In this document: piece after piece, positions 8,662 to 17,942 of the stretch
Position numbering within the stretch: the first letter of the stretch is position 1
Layout: each line of letters opens with the position of its first letter
NCBI RefSeq assembly: GCF_040834005.1
Contig: NZ_CP162129.1
Coordinates: 2,814,001 to 2,878,000, forward strand
DNA: 64,000 bases
Source: Paenibacillus sp. PL2-23
Lineage (GTDB): Bacteria > Bacillota > Bacilli > Paenibacillales > Paenibacillaceae
Reading direction: 5' to 3'
Made by a program: the position numbers and the translations under genes
Notes under the pieces: model-generated
Database searches by the model: none
What the model was told of the DNA's origin: nothing
The model's input: only the letters and a program-made list of their open reading frames with translations

Positions 8662-8856
8662 ATGGATTTTGATTCACTGATTGCTCGGATTAATGAATTG
8701 TCCCGCAAAAACAAAGCCTCAGGGCTTACAGAGGAAGAAACAAAGGAAAGGGACGAGCTAAGGCAGCAATACTTGAACAATTTCAAACGGAATTTCAAGC
8801 AGCAGTTGGACTCCATCAAATATGTGGAGGACGAAGAGGATAACGTCAAGCATTAA
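8662..8856 (+). CDS. ynzC: DUF896 family protein YnzC
   Basis: 64 aa: MDFDSLIARINELSRKNK, a GLTEEETKERDELRQQYL helix and FKRNFKQQLDSIK are the signature of the small helical DUF896/YnzC family. The function is unknown; in B. subtilis it lies in the SOS-controlled yneA-yneB-ynzC operon. I start at 8662, where TAGGAGAGAG precedes the ATG. Here a terminator separates it from the yneA-like gene, so it may be only partly SOS-controlled. The interval 8573-8661 contains TTGACA and its inverse TGTCAA about 16 bases apart. Confidence 0.88.
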   Translation: MDFDSLIARINELSRKNKASGLTEEETKERDELRQQYLNNFKRNFKQQLDSIKYVEDEEDNVKH

Positions 8857-8894
8857 CAGGAGTACGAATTGGAACAGAAACGGGAGGAATCCGA

Positions 8895-9404
8895 TTGTCA
8901 CGTTCATGGGAGCGCAAGGTGCGCAAAAATATGAGCAAAATCAATCTTGCAAGAAAGAAGCAGGGGACAGGTCAGATCATATTAAACGGAGACAAGCATG
9001 AGCGATATGTTGGCCGTAATTTTGCCCTGCCAGCCTTGCTGGTGATGTTCGCTTTGTTCTATGTTGTCATGATGCTGAATACGCCAACCTTTAAGGCCGA
9101 TACGATGTTTTGGGTGACGATTGGGTGTTATGTCATGCTGGCCGCCTTATTTTTCCTGCGCCGTCCTTATTTGAGCATCGGCAGAGATTATGTGCAGTCG
9201 CGCCGTTTCGGCGGAGACAAGCGGCTTGGGGTTAAGGATATCAAGAGCATTCGCGCTCAGAACGGCTATGTAACCGTCATTCCGCAGAGAGGTGCGGGCT
9301 GGACCTTCTCTCGCCTTCTGAACCGTTTTCAAACGGATGAGATGACCGAGAAGCTGAAGGCATTCTCGGCCGCGCATCATATACCTTTTGAACAAAATGA
9401 TTAG
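8895..9404 (+). CDS. Small membrane protein of unknown function
   Basis: 169 aa, start TTG at 8895 preceded by GGGAGGAAT. A basic N-terminal 40 residues, two adjacent membrane helices (about 47-65 and 74-92), then a cytoplasmic segment (YLSIGRDYVQSRRFGGDKRLGVKDIKSI) resembling a PH-like or PepSY-free membrane-attached fold of the YcxB type. I do not recognise a named family. It sits between ynzC and a HAD phosphatase gene whose start is 20 bases downstream, so the two are probably co-transcribed. Confidence 0.75.
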   Translation: MSRSWERKVRKNMSKINLARKKQGTGQIILNGDKHERYVGRNFALPALLVMFALFYVVMMLNTPTFKADTMFWVTIGCYVMLAALFFLRRPYLSIGRDYVQSRRFGGDKRLGVKDIKSIRAQNGYVTVIPQRGAGWTFSRLLNRFQTDEMTEKLKAFSAAHHIPFEQND

Positions 9405-9424
9405 CTGAGGGAGAAGAGGAGCAA

Positions 9425-10213
9425 ATGGCAAAGCAAGCGGTATTATTCGATTTGGACGATACGCTGCTGTGGGATGACCGCAGCGTAAAGGAAGCTTTTG
9501 AGGCGACATGCCAGGCTGGCGCGGACGCCGCCGGAGTAGACCCGGAGGAGCTGGAGACTGCAGTTCGCAAGGAAGCGAGAGCCCTGTATGAATCCTATGA
9601 GACATTCCCGTTCACGAAGATGATCGGCATCAATCCATTTGAAGGGCTATGGGCAAATTTTGCAGGGGGCGAGCAGGAGGAATTCCGCAAGCTGCAGAGC
9701 CTTGCGCCAGCATACCGCAAGGCGGCTTGGACGCTCGGGCTGAAGGCGCTTGGCGTAGAAAACGAGGAGCTGGGCGCGAAGCTAGCTGAGCAATTCCCCG
9801 CTGAACGCCGCAAACGTCCCATCGTTTACGACGAAACCTTTGCGGTGCTGGACCAGCTGAAGGGCAAATACAAGCTGCTCCTGCTGACGAACGGTTCTCC
9901 GGATCTGCAGAAGGAGAAGCTGGATGGCGTGCCTGCGCTAATCCCGTATTTTGACCATATTATTATTTCCGGCGAATTTGGTGAAGGCAAGCCTGCCGCT
10001 TCGATCTTCAAGCATGCGCTGGAGAGGCTGGGCATCGAGCCGGAGCACGGCATTATGGTAGGGGACAAGCTGACAACGGACATTCTTGGCGCCAACACGA
10101 TCGGTATGACGTCGGTGTGGGTGAACCGTCATGGCATGACCCGGACGGATGAGATTGTTCCAACCTACGAAATCGGGAATTTGGAAGAGCTGCTTACTAT
10201 TCTTGAGCACTAA
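9425..10213 (+). CDS. HAD-superfamily hydrolase
   Basis: 262 aa with the four HAD motifs: DLDDTL (residues 8-14), LLLLTNGSP, a Lys in FGEGKPAASIF and GDKLTTDILGA. A helical cap lies between motifs I and II, as in subfamily I enzymes of the YjjG / N-acylneuraminate-9-phosphatase type. It probably dephosphorylates a small metabolite; the substrate is not readable. Start ATG follows GAGAAGAGGAG. It ends at a strong terminator. Confidence 0.88.
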   Translation: MAKQAVLFDLDDTLLWDDRSVKEAFEATCQAGADAAGVDPEELETAVRKEARALYESYETFPFTKMIGINPFEGLWANFAGGEQEEFRKLQSLAPAYRKAAWTLGLKALGVENEELGAKLAEQFPAERRKRPIVYDETFAVLDQLKGKYKLLLLTNGSPDLQKEKLDGVPALIPYFDHIIISGEFGEGKPAASIFKHALERLGIEPEHGIMVGDKLTTDILGANTIGMTSVWVNRHGMTRTDEIVPTYEIGNLEELLTILEH

Positions 10214-10223
10214 CCAATAGAAG

Positions 10224-10266
10224 AAGCCCCTGCGCCGTGGATTTGCTCCACAGCGAGGGGCTTTTT
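10224..10266 (+). terminator. Terminator after HAD hydrolase gene
   Basis: Stem AAGCCCCT-GCGC-GTGGA against its near complement, loop TTTGC, then TTTTT. Confidence 0.9.
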
Positions 10267-10271
10267 GCTTC

Positions 10272-10317
10272 AAAATATAAGAAAGTATAAGCTTTCTCTA
10301 TACTGTGCTTATATTTT
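10272..10317. repeat. AT-rich double inverted repeat
   Basis: AAAATATAAG (10272-10281) pairs perfectly with CTTATATTTT (10308-10317), and within it AGTATA pairs with TATACT. It lies between the HAD terminator and the end of mtnD. A second short hairpin, AACGGC-GCA-GCCGTT, sits at 10347-10361. They may serve as the mtnD terminator on the minus strand, but neither has a clear T run. Confidence 0.5.
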
Positions 10318-10380
10318 AACGCGAAACGTAGGCTGCTCTGCCAAAGAACGGCGCAGCCGTTTACGCTTGACTTTTTCTGT

Positions 10381-10920
10381 TTATTGGGCAAATGCAGGAT
10401 CCGCGAACGGATGCGCGATCCAGCCCTCCGTCTCGATAAACAGGCGTACCGCAACAATTTGACGGTTGTCCATCAGCGTGAAGAAATGCGGCTTGTGCTC
10501 AGGGACGGAGATGACATCGCCGGCCTCAAGCTCGACGTCGAAATAGCCAACATCATCCGTTCCTTTAATAATAAAGATTCCGCGTCCAGCCGTAATGGCA
10601 CGAACCTCGTCTTCTGTGTGCGTATGCACGTTTTCGAATTTTTTGAGCAGCTCCTCCAGATTGGGAGTCGCGTCGGACAAGGCGACGATGTCCCAGGTTT
10701 TGTAGCCGCGGCGTTCTGCCAAATCACGAATTTCCGTGTCGAAGGTGGCGAGAATTTCTGCTTTCTCCTCATCGGAGAGAACAAATTTATTTTGCAGGCT
10801 TTCAGAAAGCTTGCTTGGGTCCCAATGCTCGTACAGAACCTCTTGGCTTTCCAGAAAAGCGCGTACGTTTTCTTCTCCTTTAATCCGTTCCTCTGTATTG
10901 CGAATTCGAATTTCAGCCAT
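10381..10920 (-). CDS. mtnD: Acireductone dioxygenase (methionine salvage)
   Basis: 179 aa cupin. The metal ligands are His99, His101 and Glu105 in VHTHTEDEVR plus His145 in KPHFF, the set used by acireductone dioxygenase to split 1,2-dihydroxy-3-keto-5-methylthiopentene into the methionine precursor (Fe form) or an off-pathway product (Ni form). Start ATG at 10920 (MAEIRIRN); an upstream ATG adds seven residues without a better ribosome site. No other mtn genes are nearby. It is divergent from metH, pairing salvage with de novo methionine synthesis, and has its own promoter. Confidence 0.92.
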   Translation of the reverse strand: MAEIRIRNTEERIKGEENVRAFLESQEVLYEHWDPSKLSESLQNKFVLSDEEKAEILATFDTEIRDLAERRGYKTWDIVALSDATPNLEELLKKFENVHTHTEDEVRAITAGRGIFIIKGTDDVGYFDVELEAGDVISVPEHKPHFFTLMDNRQIVAVRLFIETEGWIAHPFADPAFAQ

Positions 10921-10961
10921 ACCTAATCCCTCATTTCCCATAGAAAATTAATAATAGGATC

Positions 10962-10990
10962 ATTATAATTCAAAAGAGAATGATTGTCGA
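10962..10990 (-). promoter_or_regulatory. Sigma-A promoter of mtnD
   Basis: On the minus strand: TCGACA, 17-base spacer, TATAAT. No SAM riboswitch fits in the roughly 40 bases left before the start codon. Confidence 0.75.
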
Positions 10991-11063
10991 TTGGATGTTC
11001 CTTTTCAGTCTTGTTCGATTCTGTTAGACTATAATGTAATGATTTCGGGAAGGGTGTAGCACT

Positions 11064-14000
11064 ATGTCGACTACTACGTTAGAACAGCTGCTGAAGGAGC
11101 GTATTCTCATTCTGGACGGCGCAATGGGTACAATGATTCAGCAGGCGAATTTGACGGAGGATGATTTCGGGGGGGCGGAGCTGGACGGCTGTAATGAAAT
11201 GCTGGTCCTGACTCGCCCTGACGTCATCTCCTCTATTCACGAGCAATACCTGGAAGCGGGAGCGGATATCCTGGAGACCAATACGTTCGGCGCGGCAAGC
11301 GTGGTGCTGGCGGAATACGATATCCCGGAGAAGGCGAGAGAAATCAATCTTGCCGCGGCAAGATTGGCCCGGGAAGCCTGCGACAAATACAGCACGCCGG
11401 ACAGACCGCGATTTGTAGCGGGCGCGATAGGGCCTACGACCAAAACGTTGTCCGTTACAGGCGGGGTTACATTCGATGAGCTGGTGGAGAGCTATTACGA
11501 GCAAGCGCTTGCTCTGATGGAGGGACAGGTCGACGCGATGCTGCTGGAGACCTCCCAGGACACGCTGAACGTCAAGGCTGGAAGCATCGGCATCCGCAAG
11601 GCGTTCGAGACGCTTGGCAGAGAGGTGCCGATTATGATCTCGGGCACCATTGAGCCAATGGGGACCACACTGGCGGGGCAGACGATTGAATCGTTCTACA
11701 TATCCCTTGAGCATCTGAAGCCGATTTCGGTTGGACTGAACTGCGCCACGGGCCCTGAATTTATGCGTGACCATATTCGTACGCTGAGCGAAATCGCAAG
11801 CTCGGCTGTCAGCTGCTACCCGAACGCCGGTCTGCCGGACGAAAACGGTCAATATCATGAATCGCCGGAATCCCTGGCGCTGAAGATGTCCGCCTTTGCG
11901 GAGCAAGGCTGGCTGAACATAGCGGGCGGCTGCTGCGGCACGACGCCTGATCATATTCGCGCGATGGCGGAGACGATGGCCAGGTACGCGCCACGCACGA
12001 GGCTGGGCTCCCATCCGGATGCCGTATCGGGCATCGACACGGTGTTCATCGAAGCGGACAATCGCCCCATCATGATTGGCGAGAGAACGAACATCTCCGG
12101 CTCGCGCAAGTTCAAGAGGCTTATTAAGGAAGAGAAATTCGATGAAGCCTCCGAAATTGCACGCGCGCAGGTGAAGGGCGGAGCCCATGTCATCGACATC
12201 AACCTGCAGGATACGGATATTGACGAGGCTTATGCCGTTCATCAGTTCCTGCCTCAGGTTGTGAAGAAGATTAAAGCGCCGCTTATGCTGGACTCCACCT
12301 ACGATCATATTATTGAGCTGGGTCTCAAGTATTCCCAGGGCAAAGCTATCATTAACTCCATTAACCTGGAGGACGGCGAATCCAAATTCGAGAAGATTGT
12401 GCCTCTGATTCACCGTTATGGGGCCGCCGTTGTTATGATTCTGATTGACGAACGGGGACAGGCGGTATCCCGCGAGGCGAAGCTGGAGGTGGCGGATCGT
12501 TCATACAAGCTTCTCACGGAAAAATACGGCTTAAATCCGTCGGACATTATTTTTGATCCCAATATGTTCCCGGTAGGCTCCGGCGATCCGCAATATATTG
12601 GTTCGGCTGTCGAGACGCTTGAGGGCATACGCATGATCAAGGAGAAATATCCCGAGACCAAAACGATTCTTGGCCTAAGCAATATTTCGTTTGGCCTGCC
12701 GGATGCCGGCCGCGAGGTGCTGAACTCCGTTTATTTGTACCATGCCACCAAAGCCGGTCTGGATTATGCGATTGTGAACACGGAGAAGCTGGAGAGGTAT
12801 GCGTCCATCCCTGAGGAGGAGCGCAGGCTTGCGGAAGAGCTGATCTATCATACCAATGACGAGACGCTGGCGGCGTTTGTGGCGGCATTCCGTAACAAGA
12901 AGGTGGAGAAGAAGGAGAAGATTTCTAACCTGACCTTGGAGGAGCGCCTGGCTTCTTATATCGTAGAGGGCACCAAGGAAGGGCTTATCCCTGATCTGGA
13001 CGAAGCGCTTAACAAATACGCGCCGCTGGAAATAATTAATGGACCGCTCATGAGGGGCATGGAGGAGGTCGGCCGGTTGTTCAACAACAACGAGCTGATT
13101 GTTGCCGAAGTGCTGCAGAGCGCTGAAGTGATGAAGGCCTCCGTCAGCCACTTGGAGCAGTTTATGGAGAAATCGGAGTCGTCGGTGAAGGGCAAGATCA
13201 TTCTGGCGACGGTGAAGGGCGATGTGCATGACATCGGCAAAAACCTGGTGGAGATTATTCTCTCTAACAACGGGTACAAAATCATTAACCTGGGCATCAA
13301 GGTGCCGCCGGAGCAGCTGATTGAAGCTTACCGCAAGGAAAAAGCGGATGCCATCGGACTGTCCGGCCTGCTCGTCAAATCGGCGCAGCAGATGGTGATT
13401 ACCGCGCAGGATATGCGAAACGCGGGCATTGACGCTCCCATTCTAGTCGGAGGCGCGGCGTTGACCAGGAAGTTCACCAAAACAAGAATTGGCCCGGAAT
13501 ATGACGGTCTGGTGCTCTACGCCAAGGATGCCATGGATGGACTGGATATCGCGAACAAGCTGATGGACCCGAACCATCGGAGAACGCTTGAGGAGGAGCT
13601 TGCGGCTTACAAAGCCGCTGCCGCAACCGAGCTGGAGGAAACGAAGGTCATGCCTCAGCTGACGCGCGCTGTTCGATCGAAGATCAGCCCGGATGCGCCG
13701 GTGTTCGCCCCGCCGGATCTGGAGCGCCATATCCTGCGCAATGTGCCGATTCCGCACATCGTGCCGTATGTCAATATGCAGATGCTGCTGGGCCATCATT
13801 TGGGACTGAAGGGAACGGTCGACAAGCTGCTAGCCGATGGCAATGAGAAGGCGGTTCAGTTAAAGGAAACGGTGGACGCCATTCTGAAGGAAGGCAGCGA
13901 GCAAGGCTATTTGAAGGCTCATGGCATGTACCGCTTCTTCCCGGCGCAGTCCTCCGGCAACGACGTCATCATCTATGACCCGCAGGACCCTGCCAAGGAA

Positions 14001-14504
14001 ATTAAACGATTCTCATTCCCTCGCCAGCAGGTAGAGCCTTATCTCTGTCTGGCGGACTACCTGAAATCCGTGGAGAGCGGCGTGATGGACTACGTCGGCT
14101 TCCTAGTAGTGACTGCGGGAGAGGGCATTCGCGAGCTGGCCGGCGAATGGAAGGACAAGGGCGATTATCTTCGCTCCCATGCGCTCCAATCCGTTGCGCT
14201 GGAGGTAGCGGAGGGTCTGGCGGAGCGCGTCCATCATATGATGCGCGACATTTGCGGCTATCCCGACCCAGCGGATATGACGATGAAGCAGCGTCTCGGC
14301 GCGCGTTATCAGGGCATCCGCGTATCGTTTGGTTATCCGGCCTGTCCGAATCTGGAGGATCAGGAGCCGCTGTTCGAGCTGATGCAGCCTGCCGATATCG
14401 GGGTCGAGCTGACGGAAGGCTGCATGATGGAGCCTGAGGCTTCGGTGTCCGCTATGGTATTCGCCCATCCGGAGGCACAATATTTTAATGTAGAGAAGGT
14501 ATAA
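11064..14504 (+). CDS. metH: Cobalamin-dependent methionine synthase
   Basis: 1146 aa with all four modules: homocysteine-binding barrel (about 1-310, zinc ligands in GGCCGT near 290), pterin-binding barrel (about 335-600, starting GERTNISGS), B12 cap and Rossmann domain (about 620-850, with GDVHDIGKN, where the His near 720 ligates cobalt) and the AdoMet reactivation domain (about 870-1146, RYQGIRVSFGYPACPNLEDQ). It transfers the methyl of 5-methyltetrahydrofolate to homocysteine. ATG follows GGGAAGGGTG. A TATAAT lies at 11030-11035 without a convincing -35. No riboswitch is visible in the 120-base leader. Confidence 0.97.
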   Translation: MSTTTLEQLLKERILILDGAMGTMIQQANLTEDDFGGAELDGCNEMLVLTRPDVISSIHEQYLEAGADILETNTFGAASVVLAEYDIPEKAREINLAAARLAREACDKYSTPDRPRFVAGAIGPTTKTLSVTGGVTFDELVESYYEQALALMEGQVDAMLLETSQDTLNVKAGSIGIRKAFETLGREVPIMISGTIEPMGTTLAGQTIESFYISLEHLKPISVGLNCATGPEFMRDHIRTLSEIASSAVSCYPNAGLPDENGQYHESPESLALKMSAFAEQGWLNIAGGCCGTTPDHIRAMAETMARYAPRTRLGSHPDAVSGIDTVFIEADNRPIMIGERTNISGSRKFKRLIKEEKFDEASEIARAQVKGGAHVIDINLQDTDIDEAYAVHQFLPQVVKKIKAPLMLDSTYDHIIELGLKYSQGKAIINSINLEDGESKFEKIVPLIHRYGAAVVMILIDERGQAVSREAKLEVADRSYKLLTEKYGLNPSDIIFDPNMFPVGSGDPQYIGSAVETLEGIRMIKEKYPETKTILGLSNISFGLPDAGREVLNSVYLYHATKAGLDYAIVNTEKLERYASIPEEERRLAEELIYHTNDETLAAFVAAFRNKKVEKKEKISNLTLEERLASYIVEGTKEGLIPDLDEALNKYAPLEIINGPLMRGMEEVGRLFNNNELIVAEVLQSAEVMKASVSHLEQFMEKSESSVKGKIILATVKGDVHDIGKNLVEIILSNNGYKIINLGIKVPPEQLIEAYRKEKADAIGLSGLLVKSAQQMVITAQDMRNAGIDAPILVGGAALTRKFTKTRIGPEYDGLVLYAKDAMDGLDIANKLMDPNHRRTLEEELAAYKAAAATELEETKVMPQLTRAVRSKISPDAPVFAPPDLERHILRNVPIPHIVPYVNMQMLLGHHLGLKGTVDKLLADGNEKAVQLKETVDAILKEGSEQGYLKAHGMYRFFPAQSSGNDVIIYDPQDPAKEIKRFSFPRQQVEPYLCLADYLKSVESGVMDYVGFLVVTAGEGIRELAGEWKDKGDYLRSHALQSVALEVAEGLAERVHHMMRDICGYPDPADMTMKQRLGARYQGIRVSFGYPACPNLEDQEPLFELMQPADIGVELTEGCMMEPEASVSAMVFAHPEAQYFNVEKV

Positions 14505-14517
14505 GGCAACCGTAACC

Positions 14518-14562
14518 GAGCCTTCCGACAATCGATTCCGGGAATCGAGCGCGGAGGGCTCC
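14518..14562 (+). terminator. Terminator after metH
   Basis: GAGCCTTCCG pairs with CGGAGGGCTC around an inner CGATTCC/GGAATCG hairpin, followed by CTTCTTATC. Confidence 0.75.
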
Positions 14563-14591
14563 TTCTTATCCTGGAAGCGAGGCGTTAAATA

Positions 14592-15548
14592 ATGAAGTTG
14601 TGGTTTTTGGGAACCGGTGCCGGGAGACCGAATAAGCATCGGAACGTCACGTCGATCGCGCTTCAGCTGCCTGAGCCCGATTCAGCTTGGTGGCTGTTTG
14701 ATTGCGGAGAAGCGACCCAGCATCAGCTTATGGAGATTCCGCTTAAGCTGAGCAAGCTGGACAAGGTGTTTATTACGCACATGCACGGCGATCACGTGTA
14801 TGGATTGCCCGGTCTGCTCAGCACGCGCTCCTTCGATGGAGGCGTTACCCCGCTGACGGTATACGGCCCTGTCGGGCTTGCGGCTTACTTGGACACGGTA
14901 TTCAAGCTAACGGGCACCAGTCTGGACTACGAGCTTACGATTCAGGAGCTTCAAGAGACTCACGGTACGATTTGCGTCGATGAGACGATAACCGTAGAAG
15001 CGGGTCCGCTTCGGCACCGCGTGCCCTGCTTTGGCTACCGGGTCGTGGAAGCCGATGCACCGGGCCCGCTGCTGGCGGAGAAGGCCAAAGCGCTGGGCGT
15101 CTCGCAGGGACCGATGTTCGGGAAGCTGAAGGGCGGCGAGGCGGTAACATTGGCAAACGGCAAGGTTGTTCAGCCAAGCGAGGTTACGGATGGCGTATGG
15201 GAGGGACGGATTGTTACGCTGTTAGGCGATACCAGCCCCTGCGCAATGGCGCTCACGCTGGGCGCTCAAGCGGATGTCCTCGTACATGAAGCAACGTTTG
15301 CCGCAGGGCTGGAGGAGAAAGCGCATGAATTCGGCCATTGCACGACAATCGAAGCGGCTTACGCTGCACGAGACGCAGGGGCGAGACGGCTGGTCATGAC
15401 CCACTTCAGCGGCAGATATGCCAATGAGGAGCTTGAGCGCTTGGAGACTGAGGCAGCCGCCGTGTTCCCCAATGTGACTGCCGCGAAGGACCTCAGCTCA
15501 TTGGAGATTCCAAGAAGGCATAAGTCAAACGGCGAAACGTTGGTGTAA
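14592..15548 (+). CDS. rnz: Ribonuclease Z
   Basis: 318 aa, a metallo-beta-lactamase fold enzyme of the tRNase Z family that removes the 3' trailer of tRNA precursors. The zinc motif THMHGDH gives His63, His65, Asp67 and His68; further ligands are in RHRVPCFGYR, LLGDTSPC, VLVHEATF and MTHFSGRY. FDCGEATQHQL near residue 38 is characteristic. Length fits the short bacterial form. It stands between the metH terminator and the mrfA promoter, so it appears to be a single-gene unit. Confidence 0.95.
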   Translation: MKLWFLGTGAGRPNKHRNVTSIALQLPEPDSAWWLFDCGEATQHQLMEIPLKLSKLDKVFITHMHGDHVYGLPGLLSTRSFDGGVTPLTVYGPVGLAAYLDTVFKLTGTSLDYELTIQELQETHGTICVDETITVEAGPLRHRVPCFGYRVVEADAPGPLLAEKAKALGVSQGPMFGKLKGGEAVTLANGKVVQPSEVTDGVWEGRIVTLLGDTSPCAMALTLGAQADVLVHEATFAAGLEEKAHEFGHCTTIEAAYAARDAGARRLVMTHFSGRYANEELERLETEAAAVFPNVTAAKDLSSLEIPRRHKSNGETLV

Positions 15549-15561
15549 CACGCCAAGGGCA

Positions 15562-15590
15562 TTGCCGAGCGAACATATATTCTGTACAAT
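15562..15590 (+). promoter_or_regulatory. Promoter of mrfA-mrfB
   Basis: TTGCCG, 17-base spacer, TACAAT. The spacer contains CGAACATATATTCT (15570-15583), a weak LexA-operator-like sequence. Confidence 0.65.
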
Positions 15591-15653
15591 ATAGTTCGAA
15601 TCCATATGGAATATCGGTTGGCAGCGGGAGAGCGGCAGAAGGGGGAGATGGCG

Positions 15654-17942
15654 ATGAACAAGTGGACAGGACGAGCGTCCAGTCTGGAGGAGTGGCTGGA
15701 GCATCTTAGATCGAATCGTGAATTAATGGAGAACGTGACGCACTGGCGTACGCTGCCTTCCCGTGATGCCGTGTACGCTCCGCTGCCGGAGGATTTGGAG
15801 CCTGCGTGGCGGGAAGCGCTGCGTATGAGAGGCATCGACAAGCTATATTCGCATCAGGCGTCCGCATATGAGGCGGTCAGGCGGGGACACCATGTTGTAA
15901 CAGTCACGCCAACGGCGTCCGGGAAGACGTTATGCTACAACCTGCCGGTCGTGCAGAGCATTCTGCAGAACGAGGAGGGACGCGCGCTTTATCTGTTCCC
16001 GACCAAGGCGCTTGCCCAGGATCAGGTTGCGGAGCTGCAGGTATTGGCTGATCTGATGGACAGCGGCATCAAGACCCATACCTATGACGGAGACACGCCG
16101 CCGACAGTCAGAACGGCGATTCGCAATTCGGGTCATATCGTGGTGACCAATCCCGATATGCTGCATTCCGCTATTTTGCCTCATCATACCAAATGGGTGA
16201 AGCTGTTCGAAAACATCAAGTTTATTGTCATCGACGAGGTTCACGCTTACAGGGGCATATTCGGCAGCCATGTGGCGAACGTGATTCGCAGGCTGAAGCG
16301 GATATGCCGATTCTATGGCTCAAGCCCGCAGTTCATATGCGCCTCGGCGACGATCGACAATCCAAAGGAGCATGCGGAGCGGCTGATCGGCGAGGCGGCG
16401 GTGCTGGTGGACAACAATGGCGCGCCGATGGGCGAAAAGCATTTTGTCATGTACAACCCGCCCGTTGTGAACAAGCAACTGGGCATTCGCCGCAGCAGCG
16501 TATTGGAGACGCAGAAGCTGGCCGCGATGCTGCTCAAGCAGGGTGTGCAGACGATCGTATTCGCCCGTAGCCGGGTACGCGTGGAGCTGCTGCTTACCTA
16601 CCTGCAGGAGCTGATTCGCGATAAGCTGGACGCCAAGACGATCCGAGGCTATCGCGGCGGCTATCTGCCTAAGCTGAGGCGCGAGATTGAGAAGGGGCTG
16701 CGAACAGGAGAAATTCGCGGCGTCGTCAGCACAAACGCGCTGGAGCTTGGCATCGATATCGGGCAGCTGCAGGCCTGTGTCATGAACGGCTACCCCGGCA
16801 CGATCGCAAGCACCTGGCAGCAATCCGGCCGCGCGGGGAGACGGCAGGAAAGCTCGGTCACCTTCCTGGTGGCGAGCAGCAATCCCCTGGATCAATATAT
16901 GATACAAAATCCGGACTTCTTCTTCGCGCATCCACCGGAGCGGGCGCTTATCCATCCCGACAACCTGCTGGTGCTGATTGATCATGTGAAATGCGCGGCG
17001 TATGAGCTTCCCTTCCGGGAAGGCGAGACGTTCGGAGAGGAACGGCTTGAGGATATGATGGAGTTTCTGGTGGAGGAGAAGGTGCTGCATCACGCGGGAG
17101 GCCGCTGGTATTGGATGGAGCAGTCCTTCCCCGCGCATGGCATTTCCTTGCGTTCTGCGGCACAGGAGAACTTCATTATTATTGATAGGACAACAAGCGA
17201 GCATCGGGTGCTGGGAGAGGTTGACCGGTTCAGCGCGCCAACCTTGATTCACGAAGAGGCGATATATATTCACGAAGGCGTGCAGTTCCAGGTCGAGAAG
17301 CTGGACTATCCCGAGAAGAAGGCGTATGTCAGAGAGGTGGACGTCGATTATTATACCGATGCCAACCTGGCCGTGGAGCTTAAGGTGCTGCATGTTGACA
17401 AGGAGCAGGAGACAGGCGAGCTGCTGCGCCAATACGGTGAGCTGACCGTAAATGCCAAAGCGACGATTTTCAAAAAAATTCGGCTGCGCACGCATGAAAA
17501 TATCGGCTCTGGGCCTATCCACCTTCCCGAGGAGGAGCTTCATACAAGCGGATATTGGTTCTCCTTCAGCGAGGAGGCGGCAGCCCGCAAGAGCAAAAAC
17601 GAGATGCAGCACGCGCTGCTGGGCATCGCGAACGTTCTGGTGCATATCGCGCCGCTATATCTGATGTGCGATCCCTTCGACATCCGGGTCGTGCCGCAGG
17701 TGAAGGCGGTCCATTCGCAGCGCCCGACAATCTATTTCTACGACCGGTATCCCGGGGGTATCGGCCTTAGCGAACGCTTGTACGAGGTGCATGATGAGCT
17801 GATCCGCCATGCGCAATCCATGATTACAGCCTGCGTCTGCCTCAGCGGCTGTCCGGCCTGCGTCGGGCCGATCGAGGAGGTTGGCCTGCTCGGCAAGGAG
17901 CAGGCGCTTCAGCTGCTTCGCGAGGCGGGTGGATCGGCATGA
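15654..17942 (+). CDS. mrfA: DEAD/DEAH-box helicase MrfA (YprA)
   Basis: 762 aa from the ATG at 15654, which has GGGGGAG six bases upstream. Helicase motifs appear in order: Q-motif region, Walker A TPTASGKT, Walker B DEVH, SAT in ICASATI, then the second RecA domain with NALELGIDIG and QQSGRAGR. The C-terminal DUF1998 region ends in CVCLSGCPACVGP, whose cysteines bind metal. In B. subtilis MrfA with the nuclease MrfB repairs mitomycin C adducts independently of UvrABC. The stop overlaps the mrfB start (ATGA), so the pair is coupled. Confidence 0.93.
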   Translation: MNKWTGRASSLEEWLEHLRSNRELMENVTHWRTLPSRDAVYAPLPEDLEPAWREALRMRGIDKLYSHQASAYEAVRRGHHVVTVTPTASGKTLCYNLPVVQSILQNEEGRALYLFPTKALAQDQVAELQVLADLMDSGIKTHTYDGDTPPTVRTAIRNSGHIVVTNPDMLHSAILPHHTKWVKLFENIKFIVIDEVHAYRGIFGSHVANVIRRLKRICRFYGSSPQFICASATIDNPKEHAERLIGEAAVLVDNNGAPMGEKHFVMYNPPVVNKQLGIRRSSVLETQKLAAMLLKQGVQTIVFARSRVRVELLLTYLQELIRDKLDAKTIRGYRGGYLPKLRREIEKGLRTGEIRGVVSTNALELGIDIGQLQACVMNGYPGTIASTWQQSGRAGRRQESSVTFLVASSNPLDQYMIQNPDFFFAHPPERALIHPDNLLVLIDHVKCAAYELPFREGETFGEERLEDMMEFLVEEKVLHHAGGRWYWMEQSFPAHGISLRSAAQENFIIIDRTTSEHRVLGEVDRFSAPTLIHEEAIYIHEGVQFQVEKLDYPEKKAYVREVDVDYYTDANLAVELKVLHVDKEQETGELLRQYGELTVNAKATIFKKIRLRTHENIGSGPIHLPEEELHTSGYWFSFSEEAAARKSKNEMQHALLGIANVLVHIAPLYLMCDPFDIRVVPQVKAVHSQRPTIYFYDRYPGGIGLSERLYEVHDELIRHAQSMITACVCLSGCPACVGPIEEVGLLGKEQALQLLREAGGSA

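Noticed and set aside
10991..11063. SAM or B12 riboswitch before metH
   Set aside because: The leader is too short and lacks the conserved helices or B12-box.
11079..12413. 444-codon open frame antisense to metH
   Set aside because: It mirrors metH codons in a GC-rich gene, has no ribosome site and its product has no recognisable domain.
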